A DNA stretch of 64,000 nt from Planctomycetota bacterium (lineage in GTDB: Bacteria; Planctomycetota; Phycisphaerae; Phycisphaerales; Phycisphaeraceae): the NCBI GenBank assembly GCA_016350165.1, contig CP066225.1:434001-498000 (forward strand), given 5' to 3'. The number at the start of each line of letters is the position of its first letter. Within the stretch, counting starts at the first letter, position 1. The notes under the pieces were generated by a model that saw only the letters and a program-made list of their open reading frames with translations, had not been told where the DNA came from and made no database searches. Position numbers and translations under genes: made by a program. This document shows, piece by piece, positions 54,855-63,036 of this stretch.

Positions 54855-55387
54855 GAAAAAACAGTGTATTGATTGTATGCATGACGGTTTTAGCACTTGG
54901 TGGATTGCTGATGATCAATGTCAGCAGCAACGCTCACCCAAAAGAACATGGCGAGCACGTGAAGGCGAGCCGCATGACGATGAGCTATTCGAATGAGCAT
55001 GCTGATTACGATGACATGGATGAAGAGGATTTTGATGACGAATTTACTGAGGCTTATGAACTGACTGAAGCGAGGGAGATGGATTTCATCCTTGATCAGT
55101 TGGAATTGATGGATGGCTTCATGGAATCTTGTAAAGCGTATAGCGAAATCACGGAAGATCCAACAGCATCAGCAATCGCAGCAGTCTTCTCAGCGGAAGA
55201 GTTCTTTGTAGACTGGGAAGATTATGGCAAGTATTTGGTGAGTTTGTTACCAGAAGTTAAATCTACACCTGTAAAGCGTGCGATTTATATGAAGCTTGCA
55301 GAAATTATGAATGATCCAGATTCCGAAGGTAATCGATCAGAGGGATTGAACTACTTAAGCAAAATAATCACAAACAAGATTGATTGA
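54851..55387 (+). CDS. Exported acidic protein, paralogue of the Met-rich protein downstream
   Basis: 178 residues. Signal peptide RKNSVLIVCMTVLALGGLLMINVSSNAH. A His/Glu/Asp/Met-rich stretch (PKEHGEHVKASRMTMSYSNEH, then DDMDEEDFDDEF) could bind metal. The C-terminal 95 residues or so (LDQLELMDGFMESCKAYSEI, AIAAVFSAEEFFVDWEDYGKYL, KRAIYMKLAEIM, LNYLSKIITNK) align with the C-terminus of the protein at 55665. It is coupled to the putative anti-sigma gene by ATGA. Possible role: periplasmic sensor or effector of the sigma system (inference). Confidence 0.65.
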   Translation: MRKNSVLIVCMTVLALGGLLMINVSSNAHPKEHGEHVKASRMTMSYSNEHADYDDMDEEDFDDEFTEAYELTEAREMDFILDQLELMDGFMESCKAYSEITEDPTASAIAAVFSAEEFFVDWEDYGKYLVSLLPEVKSTPVKRAIYMKLAEIMNDPDSEGNRSEGLNYLSKIITNKID

Positions 55388-55414
55388 TACCGTGAAGATA
55401 ATCAATAATCTTTG

Positions 55415-55446
55415 AGCGAGCTGCATTTATGCGGCTCGCTTTATTT
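55415..55446 (+). terminator. Rho-independent terminator of the ECF operon
   Basis: AGCGAGC-t-GC, loop ATTTAT, GC-g-GCTCGCT, then TTATTTAT. Confidence 0.85.
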
Positions 55447-55664
55447 ATGTGTTTAGGGTCAATTGGCAGGTATGGTGCTGATTTGCAGGATGAATAGTGG
55501 CGGAAAGGCTTAGGGCTAACGGTAATTCAGGGGTTTGTTTTCCAATAGATAAGCGGTTTATGTGGACATTGCTCTCTATGATTGCCCGACTAAAGCGGTC
55601 TTGACGTATGTGTGAGTCTTGGCGATTACGCTAGTCACGAAGCATGATTAAAGGAGCAAGTGCT

Positions 55665-56336
55665 ATGAAGGTTAAAACAATCACAAGCATTAGTGTGTTG
55701 GCATTAGCGGTTGGCTTAATTGCAACGCTAGGCATTACGAGTTACGCACAAGATGATGATGACAAGGACGTGATGCAGAATGAACAGCATGAAGGCATGA
55801 TGATGCAACAACAGGATATGGATGGGGCGATGGCTGATGATGAGATGAAAGAGAGAATGATGAGAGAGCGTGGTATGGGAAGAGGTATGGGCGGCGGCAT
55901 GATGGGTGGCGATGGGATGATGATGCATCATCGCGGGATGATGGATAAAGGAATGATGGGCAAAGGCATGATGGATAAGGGGATGATGGATGGCAAGATG
56001 ATGGGTATGTGTGACCGGGGGATGATGAAAAAGGGGATGTGGTTCATGTGGCATTTACGCGTGGCGTCACAACTGATGGATCTGGTTGATCAGTATGCTG
56101 ATATTGCTGATGATTCAGATCGTGCTGCGGTTGCAGCGATTTTAGGTGCAGATCACTACTTCAAGAACAATGAAGATTACATTGCGTTTCTTGAGAAGAA
56201 CTTGAGTAGTTCTGACAATAATACGATTCGCAGAGCGATTCAGATGAAGCTTGCAGAGTTGTATGGTAAGTCAAGTGATGAAGCAACGAGAGCGAAGAGC
56301 CTTGATATGCTTCAGAATTTGATTGATAACAAATAA
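55665..56336 (+). CDS. Exported methionine-rich protein
   Basis: 223 residues. Signal peptide KVKTITSISVLALAVGLIATLGITSYAQ, then an acidic stretch (DDDDKDV) and an 80-residue Met-rich insert (units GMMDKGMMGKGMMDKGMM, MMHHRGMM, GMGGGMMGG, one Cys in MGMCDRGMM). The C-terminal domain (LRVASQLMDLVDQYADIADD, AAVAAILGADHYFKNNEDYIAFLEKNL, RRAIQMKLAELYG) is shared with the protein at 54851. MxxM repeats bind Cu(I) in known periplasmic copper proteins, so metal handling is plausible. The start is ATG 55665, since AAGGAG (55651-55656) is 8 nt upstream; the ORF opens at 55644, before it. It has its own terminator and a 277-nt upstream gap, so it may be a target of the sigma factor. Confidence 0.75.
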   Translation: MKVKTITSISVLALAVGLIATLGITSYAQDDDDKDVMQNEQHEGMMMQQQDMDGAMADDEMKERMMRERGMGRGMGGGMMGGDGMMMHHRGMMDKGMMGKGMMDKGMMDGKMMGMCDRGMMKKGMWFMWHLRVASQLMDLVDQYADIADDSDRAAVAAILGADHYFKNNEDYIAFLEKNLSSSDNNTIRRAIQMKLAELYGKSSDEATRAKSLDMLQNLIDNK

Positions 56337-56359
56337 TAAGATGATCAATGTCGCGAAAG

Positions 56360-56391
56360 AGCCTCGGATTTATATCCGGGGCTTTTTATTT
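56360..56391 (+). terminator. Rho-independent terminator of the Met-rich protein gene
   Basis: AGCCTCGGA, loop TTTATA, TCCGGGGCT (one G-U) and then TTTTATTTG. Confidence 0.85.
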
Positions 56392-56444
56392 GTTTGTGAC
56401 ATGTCGTTGACATATGGATTAGATTGAACGTGAGTGGAAAAAGA

Positions 56445-56474
56445 ACAAGCCTCGAACATAAGTCCGAGGCTTGT
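56445..56474 (-). terminator. Terminator of the aldolase gene (bidirectional)
   Basis: ACAAGCCTCG (56445-56454) and CGAGGCTTGT (56465-56474) pair perfectly over 10 bp. T-rich runs follow on both strands (TTTTATTTTTG on plus, TCTTTTTCC on minus). It is placed 26 nt after the aldolase stop. Confidence 0.85.
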
Positions 56475-56499
56475 TTTATTTTTGTCGTTATCAATCAAC

Positions 56500-57534
56500 T
56501 TATGCGTTGAGTGATTTACCTTCAGCGTGAAGGTCAACGATGGCTTCCTTAATACGGTCAGCCATTGCTTCTTCAGCAGCCTTGAGGTAGACGCGTGGAT
56601 CGTAGAACTTCTTGTTGCCAACTTCGCCGTCAACCTTGAGGATGCCGTCGTAGTTTTTGAACATGTGGTCAGCGATTGCACGTGTGAATGCGTACTGAGT
56701 GTCGGTGTCAACGTTCATCTTGATGACGCCATAATCGAGAGTTTCTTCGATCTTGGCCTTTTCTGAACCTGAACCGCCGTGGAAGACGAGCCAGAAGTAT
56801 GCATCTTCGCCGAACTTAGCCTTGATAGCATCTTGGCCCTTCTTGAGGATTGAAGGATCGAGTTTTACGACGCCTGGCTTGTATGCACCGTGAACGTTGC
56901 CGAATGTAGCAGCGAACATGTAGCGGCCGTCTTTGACAGCTGAGAGACGCTCGTAAACGTATACCATATCTTCAGGAGTGGTGTACATTTTTTCGTCTGG
57001 TGTATCTTCACTGCCAGCAGCACCGTCTTCTTCACCGCCGACGACACCAGCTTCAACTTCGAGGATCTGACCGATTTTAGCCATACGCTCAAAGATAGGA
57101 ACTGAGAGGTCCATGTTTTCTTTGAGTGGGAGGCCAGAAGCGTCAAGCATGTGTGAGCTGAAGAGAGGCAATTTGCCTTCAGCAACGCGCTTTTCAGATT
57201 CTTCGATGAGTGGGATGAGGAAAGTATCAACTGCGTTTGGTGGGCAGTGGTCAGTGTGGAGAATGACGTTGATGTCATACTTTTCAGCAATGCGGTGAAC
57301 GTGCTCAGCAATTGAGATAGCACCTTCAACCATGCTGCCGACGTTGATACCGGAAGCGAATTTACCACCACCAGTTGAGACCTGAATCATGCCGTCTGAC
57401 TTGAGGTCAGCGAAAGCTTTCAGGGCTGCGTTAGCGGTGATTTCTGAAGTAACGTTGATGGCTGGGTATGCGAACTTGTTTTCGTACGCGTTGTCCAGCA
57501 TTTTGCAGTAAGTCTTGTAATCTGCAACGGGCAT
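56500..57534 (-). CDS. fba: Fructose-bisphosphate aldolase, class II
   Basis: Zn-dependent cleavage of fructose 1,6-bisphosphate in glycolysis and its reverse in gluconeogenesis. 344 residues from ATG 57534 (MPVADYKTY), with AAAGAGG 7 nt upstream; the ORF extends to 57657 without a better site. It is of the E. coli FbaA type: HTDHCPPNAVD (zinc His 96 and catalytic Asp 95), VGGEEDGA, FGNVHGAYKPGVVKL, VFHGGSGSE and VIKMNVDTDTQYA. The C-terminus YDPRVYLKAAEEAMADRI is typical. Confidence 0.96.
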   Translation of the reverse strand: MPVADYKTYCKMLDNAYENKFAYPAINVTSEITANAALKAFADLKSDGMIQVSTGGGKFASGINVGSMVEGAISIAEHVHRIAEKYDINVILHTDHCPPNAVDTFLIPLIEESEKRVAEGKLPLFSSHMLDASGLPLKENMDLSVPIFERMAKIGQILEVEAGVVGGEEDGAAGSEDTPDEKMYTTPEDMVYVYERLSAVKDGRYMFAATFGNVHGAYKPGVVKLDPSILKKGQDAIKAKFGEDAYFWLVFHGGSGSEKAKIEETLDYGVIKMNVDTDTQYAFTRAIADHMFKNYDGILKVDGEVGNKKFYDPRVYLKAAEEAMADRIKEAIVDLHAEGKSLNA

Positions 57535-57964
57535 GGTAATACCTCTTTCTGCATGAAAATTGGTAAAGCCGAAGGTATCGGCTCGAATCTCAGTAATGTT
57601 TCCAAGGTTCAGGTTCGAGGCTAAGAGCGAGTGCAAAACCGAGTTTGAAGGGTTCAAAACGTGGATTGCAGAGCCCTAAAAGGGGTGCTCGTGGCCAACT
57701 GCTTAGGTAAGTCATTGCTTACGTCAGGCAGAATCGGACCTGAGAGTCCTTACTATAGTGTCTCGCCTAAAGTGCGACAAATTGGGAGGTGGTTCTGGGG
57801 GTGGATATTGGGCATAAAACCGCAAGAAAACCGAAATTTAACATGTGTGAAGGGGTGGATGGATGGGCAAAAAATATGCTGTGTGAGGACTGTAGGGGTT
57901 TGGAATAAGAAAAGGTTGTCGTGGCTGACTTTCCCACGGGGCCAGTTGGTGTAACAATGTGCTT
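57535..57964. other. Divergent intergenic region between fba and argJ
   Basis: 430 bp without a credible gene. Short ORFs here lack coding character. CTTAGGTAAG-like and ACTATAG motifs near 57704-57758 could belong to promoters in either direction, but none is convincing. Just before argJ, TGTAACAAT ends 6 nt before the ATG, similar to the near-leaderless promoters of smpB, uvrB and the Nudix gene. Confidence 0.35.
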
Positions 57965-59191
57965 ATGAGTACCACAGAATGTAACAGATCGGTGACCCTG
58001 CCGAAGGGTTTTAAAGCAGCGTCAGCTACGGCTGGGATCAAAGTCTCGGGGAAGCCTGATGTGACGGTGATCGCGGCTGAAAAGCCTGTTTCGGCAGCGG
58101 CTGTCTTTACACGTAACACGATCAAGGGGGCTCCGGTCCTCGTGGGGATGCAGCATGTGCGCGATGGCAAGTTGCAAGCTGTTGTGGTGAACTCTGGTAA
58201 CTCCAACGTCTGCACCGGCGATCAGGGTATTGCTGATGCGACGGAGATGTGCCAGTTGGTAGCTGATCATTTGGGATGCAAGGTGAATGATGTGTTGCCT
58301 TCGAGCACCGGCGTGATCGGGAGGTTGCTGCCGATGGATGTGGTTAGAAAGGGTATCAAGGAAGCGCTACCGAAGTTGGCGGCTGGTGAAGAAGCGGACA
58401 AAGGTGCGGCTGAAGCAATCCTAACGACTGACTTGACTGCAAAAGCGGCTAATCGGGTTGTGAAGCTTAGTGATGGAACAGAGGTCACACTCGGCGGCAT
58501 TGCGAAGGGATCGGGGATGATTGCTCCGAACTTAGCGACGATGCTTTCATATGTGACGACCGATTGTGCGATCAGCTCTGAGATGATCCACAAAGCACTC
58601 ACGCAAGCGGTGGCTAATTCGTTCAACCGGATCACGGTCGATTCAGATACTTCGACATCGGATACGGTTGTTGTAATGGCTTCAGGTGAAGCAGGTAATG
58701 CAGAGATTACAGGTGAAGGTGCAGACTATGATTTGTTCATCGAAGCTTTGATTAGTCTGTGTAAAGAGCTTTCGTATGACATCATCGAAGATGGCGAAGG
58801 TGCGACACGGATATATCGTGTGATCGTAAAGAATGCAGCAACGGTTGAAGATGCGGATACGGTTGGCAGAGCGGTTGCAGATTCGCCGCTAGTGAAGACG
58901 GCTGTGCATGGTAAAGATCCGAACTGGGGCCGACTTGCTATGGCGATGGGAAAAACCAACGTAAATTATGATATTCATAAACTCACGATTTCCATCGGCG
59001 AGATTGCTGTTTTCACAGAAGGTATGCCGATTGCAATGACGTCTAAGAATGAAGCGAAATTGATTGAAATCATGGATCAGAAAGAAGTCGCTTTCACCTT
59101 CGACCTCGCCAATGGCAGCGAAAATGTTGAATGGCTCGGCTGCGATCTCTCGCGTGAATACATCACCATCAATGCTGATTACACAACCTAA
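57965..59191 (+). CDS. argJ: Bifunctional ornithine acetyltransferase / N-acetylglutamate synthase
   Basis: Transfers the acetyl group from N-acetylornithine to glutamate in the cyclic arginine pathway; 408 residues, normal. The autocleavage site is KGSGMIAPNLATMLSYVTTD with the nucleophile Thr near residue 192. GAVFTRN-like (VFTRNTIKGAPV) and NSGNSNVCTG motifs at the N-terminus and DPNWGRLAMAMGKTNV in the beta chain are family signatures. ATG 57965 (MSTTE) is preferred over an in-frame GTG at 57959. No other arg genes are in the window. Confidence 0.96.
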   Translation: MSTTECNRSVTLPKGFKAASATAGIKVSGKPDVTVIAAEKPVSAAAVFTRNTIKGAPVLVGMQHVRDGKLQAVVVNSGNSNVCTGDQGIADATEMCQLVADHLGCKVNDVLPSSTGVIGRLLPMDVVRKGIKEALPKLAAGEEADKGAAEAILTTDLTAKAANRVVKLSDGTEVTLGGIAKGSGMIAPNLATMLSYVTTDCAISSEMIHKALTQAVANSFNRITVDSDTSTSDTVVVMASGEAGNAEITGEGADYDLFIEALISLCKELSYDIIEDGEGATRIYRVIVKNAATVEDADTVGRAVADSPLVKTAVHGKDPNWGRLAMAMGKTNVNYDIHKLTISIGEIAVFTEGMPIAMTSKNEAKLIEIMDQKEVAFTFDLANGSENVEWLGCDLSREYITINADYTT

Positions 59192-59220
59192 TCGTCTGAT
59201 AGACAAAGGTAGGCACACTC

Positions 59221-61275
59221 ATGCGAATCGGTGTCGATACGGGCGGAACTTTCACGGACGTCGTTTTGTTGTCTGACGATGATAAAATCGTATGCACACA
59301 CAAATTACTTTCAACACCTCATGATCCATCACAAGCAGTGCTTGATGGGATTTATGAAATCCTAAAAAAACATGCGGACGACAAACAATATGCGACAAGT
59401 TCTATTGATGTCGTACATGGTTCAACAGTCGCAACCAATGCGCTGCTCGAACTACGCGATCTTGGTAATCTTAAATCAGCATTGATTACTACTGATGGGT
59501 TTACGGATGTACTTGCAATAGCGAGGCAAACACGTCCTGATTTGTATGCACTGAATCCTAAACGGCCTACCCCGCCGATACCTCGTTCACATTGCATTGG
59601 CATGAACGAACGTCTTGGCGCACACGGCAACGTCCTCACGCCACTCACTGAAAACAGTATCAACACAACTCTCAAACAAATTCGTACGCTCAATATCGAG
59701 TCGATCGCGATCTGTTTATTGCACAGCTACGCAAATCCCGATCACGAAAATCTAATCGCGGATGCAATCAAAAAGCAATTGCCCGACTTACATATCACAG
59801 TTTCTTCAGAGTTGCTGCCAGAGTACCGTGAGTATGAACGTGCTGCCACTTGTGCGATCAACGCAGTTGTTGCTCCAAAGATGGAGCAGTACATCAAACG
59901 CCTTGAAAACGAACTCGGCGAAGAACATCTGCGAGTCATCGGTTCACACGGTGGTACCCTGCCCGGCAAAGTTGTTCGTCATCACCCTGTTAAAACAATT
60001 CTTTCAGGTCCTGCCGGTGGTGTTCTTGGCGCGATTCAATCAGGTCAACAGGAATCACTCAATAACCTCATAACCTTTGATATGGGAGGCACTTCAACAG
60101 ATGTTTCATTAATCAAAAACGGCCATGCTCATTTATCAACCGACCATAAAGCTGCTGGTTTGCCAGTCCATTTACCGATGGTCGATATCCACACAGTCGG
60201 CGCAGGCGGCGGTTCCATTGCTTGGGTTGATCATGGCGGCGCGCTGCGTGTTGGGCCTCAATCTGCGGGAGCAACACCTGGACCTGCATGCTACGGCAAA
60301 CAAAATCCTAATCAACTATTAGCCACTGTAACTGATGCACATGTTGTGCTAGGTCACATTCCATCAAGCACGAAGCTCGGCGAAGATCTCACACTCAATA
60401 TTGATCTCGCCAAACAAGCGGTTCAAACAATCGCTGACCAAATTAGCTTTAATGTTTATGAAGCAGCTATCGGTATTCTCCGAATAGCCGAAGTCACAAT
60501 GACCAATGCAATCAGCCAGGTATCACTCCAGCTTGGTCACGATCCACGTGATTATACACTCGTATCTTTCGGTGGCGCAGGTGGGTTTCATGCATGCAAT
60601 CTAGCTGACCATCTTGGTATGACTAAGGTTCTTATCCCAACGAACCCCGGCCTCCTGTCTGCTGTTGGTATGCTCAGCGCCAGTGCCGTTTACACATTCT
60701 CTCACACACTGCTTCAAACAATCCAAGTTGACTCACAACAGCTCTACCCTAACCTTAAAGAATTATCCGATCTGCAGAATACTATCCATCAATTAGAGAA
60801 GCAGGCACGTGACACACTCACACGTGACAACATTTCTCCTGCATCACAAAAGCTTGAACATTTCATTGACCTTCGTTACGCCAATCAATCTTACGAAATT
60901 ACAATCCCTCTGGATGTTGATGATCCAATTGCAGCATTTGAACATGAACATAATCGTCTTTACGGTTACATCGCTCACAGCAAACCGATTGAACTCGTTG
61001 CAGCTCGCACTCATGCTTCAGGCAACAAGTTCAAAGTTACTCATAACATCATCACTCAATCCATTGGGAAAAATAAGAGTCAAATCGATGTTTATGAAGA
61101 TGGTAGCATGACTCAATTCACTCATCTTCAGCGTAACCAACTTTCTCCTCAGCAATATATCGCATCACGAACAATCATCAGCGAATATTCAAGCACAACC
61201 ATCATCCCCTACAACTGGCACGGCCAAGTCACCGATACAGGTCAAATCCTACTCACTAAGGGAGTCAAGTCATGA
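59221..61275 (+). CDS. hyuA: Hydantoinase/oxoprolinase family protein, subunit A
   Basis: ATP-dependent opening of a cyclic amide (N-methylhydantoin, 5-oxoproline or a related ring); 684 residues, the size of HyuA. The N-terminus RIGVDTGGTFTDVVLLSDDDKIVCTHKLLSTP is the hydantoinase A actin-like phosphate loop. TFDMGGTSTDVSLI and VDIHTVGAGGGSIAW are the second set of nucleotide-binding signatures. The C-terminal HyuA_C domain follows (AIGILRIAEVTMTNAISQVSLQ). ATG 59221 with AAAGG upstream. It is 29 nt after argJ and overlaps hyuB by ATGA. Related complexes include acetone carboxylase, so the substrate is open. Confidence 0.92.
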   Translation: MRIGVDTGGTFTDVVLLSDDDKIVCTHKLLSTPHDPSQAVLDGIYEILKKHADDKQYATSSIDVVHGSTVATNALLELRDLGNLKSALITTDGFTDVLAIARQTRPDLYALNPKRPTPPIPRSHCIGMNERLGAHGNVLTPLTENSINTTLKQIRTLNIESIAICLLHSYANPDHENLIADAIKKQLPDLHITVSSELLPEYREYERAATCAINAVVAPKMEQYIKRLENELGEEHLRVIGSHGGTLPGKVVRHHPVKTILSGPAGGVLGAIQSGQQESLNNLITFDMGGTSTDVSLIKNGHAHLSTDHKAAGLPVHLPMVDIHTVGAGGGSIAWVDHGGALRVGPQSAGATPGPACYGKQNPNQLLATVTDAHVVLGHIPSSTKLGEDLTLNIDLAKQAVQTIADQISFNVYEAAIGILRIAEVTMTNAISQVSLQLGHDPRDYTLVSFGGAGGFHACNLADHLGMTKVLIPTNPGLLSAVGMLSASAVYTFSHTLLQTIQVDSQQLYPNLKELSDLQNTIHQLEKQARDTLTRDNISPASQKLEHFIDLRYANQSYEITIPLDVDDPIAAFEHEHNRLYGYIAHSKPIELVAARTHASGNKFKVTHNIITQSIGKNKSQIDVYEDGSMTQFTHLQRNQLSPQQYIASRTIISEYSSTTIIPYNWHGQVTDTGQILLTKGVKS

Positions 61276-62855
61276 ACGCCAATATCGACTCCATTGAACT
61301 TGAAGTATTTAAACACTTATTTGCTTCGGTTGCAGAAGAAATGGGCATTCGCTTAATGCGTTCTGCATATTCACCGAACATTAAAGAACGCCGAGACTAT
61401 TCATGCGCTGTATTCGATAGAAACGGCGACATGATTGCGCAAGCAGCGCACATCCCTGTTCATCTCGGCTCATGCCCTCTGTCCGTCAAAGCAATCATCG
61501 ATACATTTGCATCACAAAACATCACACCTCAAGATCGCTTCATTGTCAATGACCCATTTGCTGGTGGTACTCATCTACCTGACATCACAGTTGTATCAGG
61601 TATCTTTGTCAATAACGAAAAATCGCCTCGTTTTTATGTCTGCAACCGTGCGCATCATGCTGACGTTGGTGGACTCACCCCCGGCTCACTTCCCATCTCA
61701 TCGCACATTGATGAAGAAGGTGTTCGCATCCCACCTACACGCATTACGAATGATTTTCTTCAGCATGTTGCAAATCAATCGCGCACTCCAGACGAACGGC
61801 TTGGCGATCTACAAGCTCAACTAGCTGCTCTTAATATTGGTATACAACGCCTCTCGGAAATGTGTGATAAATACTCACCCGATACTATCTCTCGATTAGG
61901 GCAAGAACTTCAAGACTATACTGCTCGCTATACAAAGCAAATCATCAATACGATCCCCGACGGCCAGTACATATTCACCGACTACATGGACGATGATGGC
62001 CAAGGCAATACTGATCTGCCTATTCAAGTAAAACTCACCATTAAAGAACACCATGCAACCGTTGACTTCAGCGGCTCCGCCCCTCAAACTCAAGGTCCAA
62101 TCAATGCCGTCAAAGCCATCACACAATCTGCTGTAATGTATTGCTTCCGATGCCTTGCTGATGATGATATTCCTTCAAACTCCGGCGTGTTACAGCCTGT
62201 CAATATTATCACTCAACCGGGCACAATTATTGACGCTCAGTACCCTGCAGCCGTCGCAGGTGGTAATGTTGAAACATCGCAACGCATTGTCGATGCGGTA
62301 TTCGGCGCATTAGCGCAAGCAATTCCAGATCAGATCCCTGCGGCATCACAAGGCACAATGAACAACGTCACCATCGGCAGCCTACCCGACTCTGATCCTT
62401 CCAAAGCATTCGCTTACTATGAAACTATCGCAGGTGGATCTGGCGCAACATCACATGCTAGTGGCACAAATGCTATTCACTCCCACATGACCAATACACT
62501 CAACACGCCCATCGAAGCACTTGAGCACGCATACCCATTCCGCATTGAAAAATATCTCATTCGTGACGATAAAAAAACATCAACAACCAATGCGAATCAA
62601 GGCGGCAGTGGTATTGTCCGAAAATATATCTTTGATCAACCAGCGATTGTGACATTGCTAACTGAACGCCGCACACGTTTACCTTACTCCCTGCCCGACA
62701 CAACCCAAGGCGGCCAACAAGGTATTAATTTTTACACCAGTGCAACAGACCAATCAGCAAAAATCCTCCCCGGCAAAATCTGCTTGAACGTTCAACCTGG
62801 TAACACAATTGAGATCCACACCCCTGGTGGCGGCGATTTTTCTCCCTCAAAATAG
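61272..62855 (+). CDS. hyuB: Hydantoinase/oxoprolinase family protein, subunit B
   Basis: 527 residues, partner of the A subunit. Family features: VAEEMGIRLMRSAYSPNIKERRDYSCAVFD, NDPFAGGTHLPDITVV, NRAHHADVGGLTPGS with two metal-like His, and the C-terminal TNANQGGSGIVRKYIF and GNTIEIHTPGGGDF. It starts at ATG 61272, whose ATGA overlaps the hyuA stop, so the two are translated together. The short form (about 525 residues) is typical of prokaryotic HyuB. Confidence 0.92.
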   Translation: MNANIDSIELEVFKHLFASVAEEMGIRLMRSAYSPNIKERRDYSCAVFDRNGDMIAQAAHIPVHLGSCPLSVKAIIDTFASQNITPQDRFIVNDPFAGGTHLPDITVVSGIFVNNEKSPRFYVCNRAHHADVGGLTPGSLPISSHIDEEGVRIPPTRITNDFLQHVANQSRTPDERLGDLQAQLAALNIGIQRLSEMCDKYSPDTISRLGQELQDYTARYTKQIINTIPDGQYIFTDYMDDDGQGNTDLPIQVKLTIKEHHATVDFSGSAPQTQGPINAVKAITQSAVMYCFRCLADDDIPSNSGVLQPVNIITQPGTIIDAQYPAAVAGGNVETSQRIVDAVFGALAQAIPDQIPAASQGTMNNVTIGSLPDSDPSKAFAYYETIAGGSGATSHASGTNAIHSHMTNTLNTPIEALEHAYPFRIEKYLIRDDKKTSTTNANQGGSGIVRKYIFDQPAIVTLLTERRTRLPYSLPDTTQGGQQGINFYTSATDQSAKILPGKICLNVQPGNTIEIHTPGGGDFSPSK

Positions 62856-62935
62856 TTGATAAAGAACCTATTCCTATCCAAATCGCCACTTTCACGTGCA
62901 AAACTTCCACATAGGATGCAGAAACTGCTTCAACT

Positions 62936-62944
62936 TGATAAAAT
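62936..62944 (+). promoter_or_regulatory. Extended -10 promoter of the tRNA gene
   Basis: TGATAAAAT ends 19 nt before the tRNA, the same nonamer as at 1557-1565 before the antiporter gene. No clear -35. Confidence 0.45.
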
Positions 62945-62962
62945 CCTACCGCCTTTAGGCAT

Positions 62963-63036
62963 GGCTCCGTAGCCCAATTGGCAGAGGCATGCGACTTAAA
63001 ATCGCACAAGTGTGGGTTCGAGTCCCACCGGAGCCA
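62963..63036 (+). tRNA. tRNA with anticodon UAA (Leu), short variable arm
   Basis: The 74-nt cloverleaf is complete. Acceptor stem GGCTCCG/CGGAGCC with A73; D arm GCC/GGC with TTGGCAGA in the loop; anticodon stem TGCGA/TCGCA with loop CTTAAAA (anticodon TAA); variable region CAAGT; T arm GTGGG-TTCGAGT-CCCAC. CCA is not encoded. UAA reads the Leu codon UUA, and A73 is a leucyl identity base, but bacterial leucine tRNAs normally have a long variable arm, absent here. The 3' half overlaps the end of the integrase ORF on the other strand. Confidence 0.9.

Noticed and set aside
55728-56054. Minus-strand His-rich ORF of 108 codons
   Set aside because: Antisense of the Met-rich protein: ATG codons read as CAT (His) on the other strand. 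It looked like a metal-binding protein for that trivial reason.
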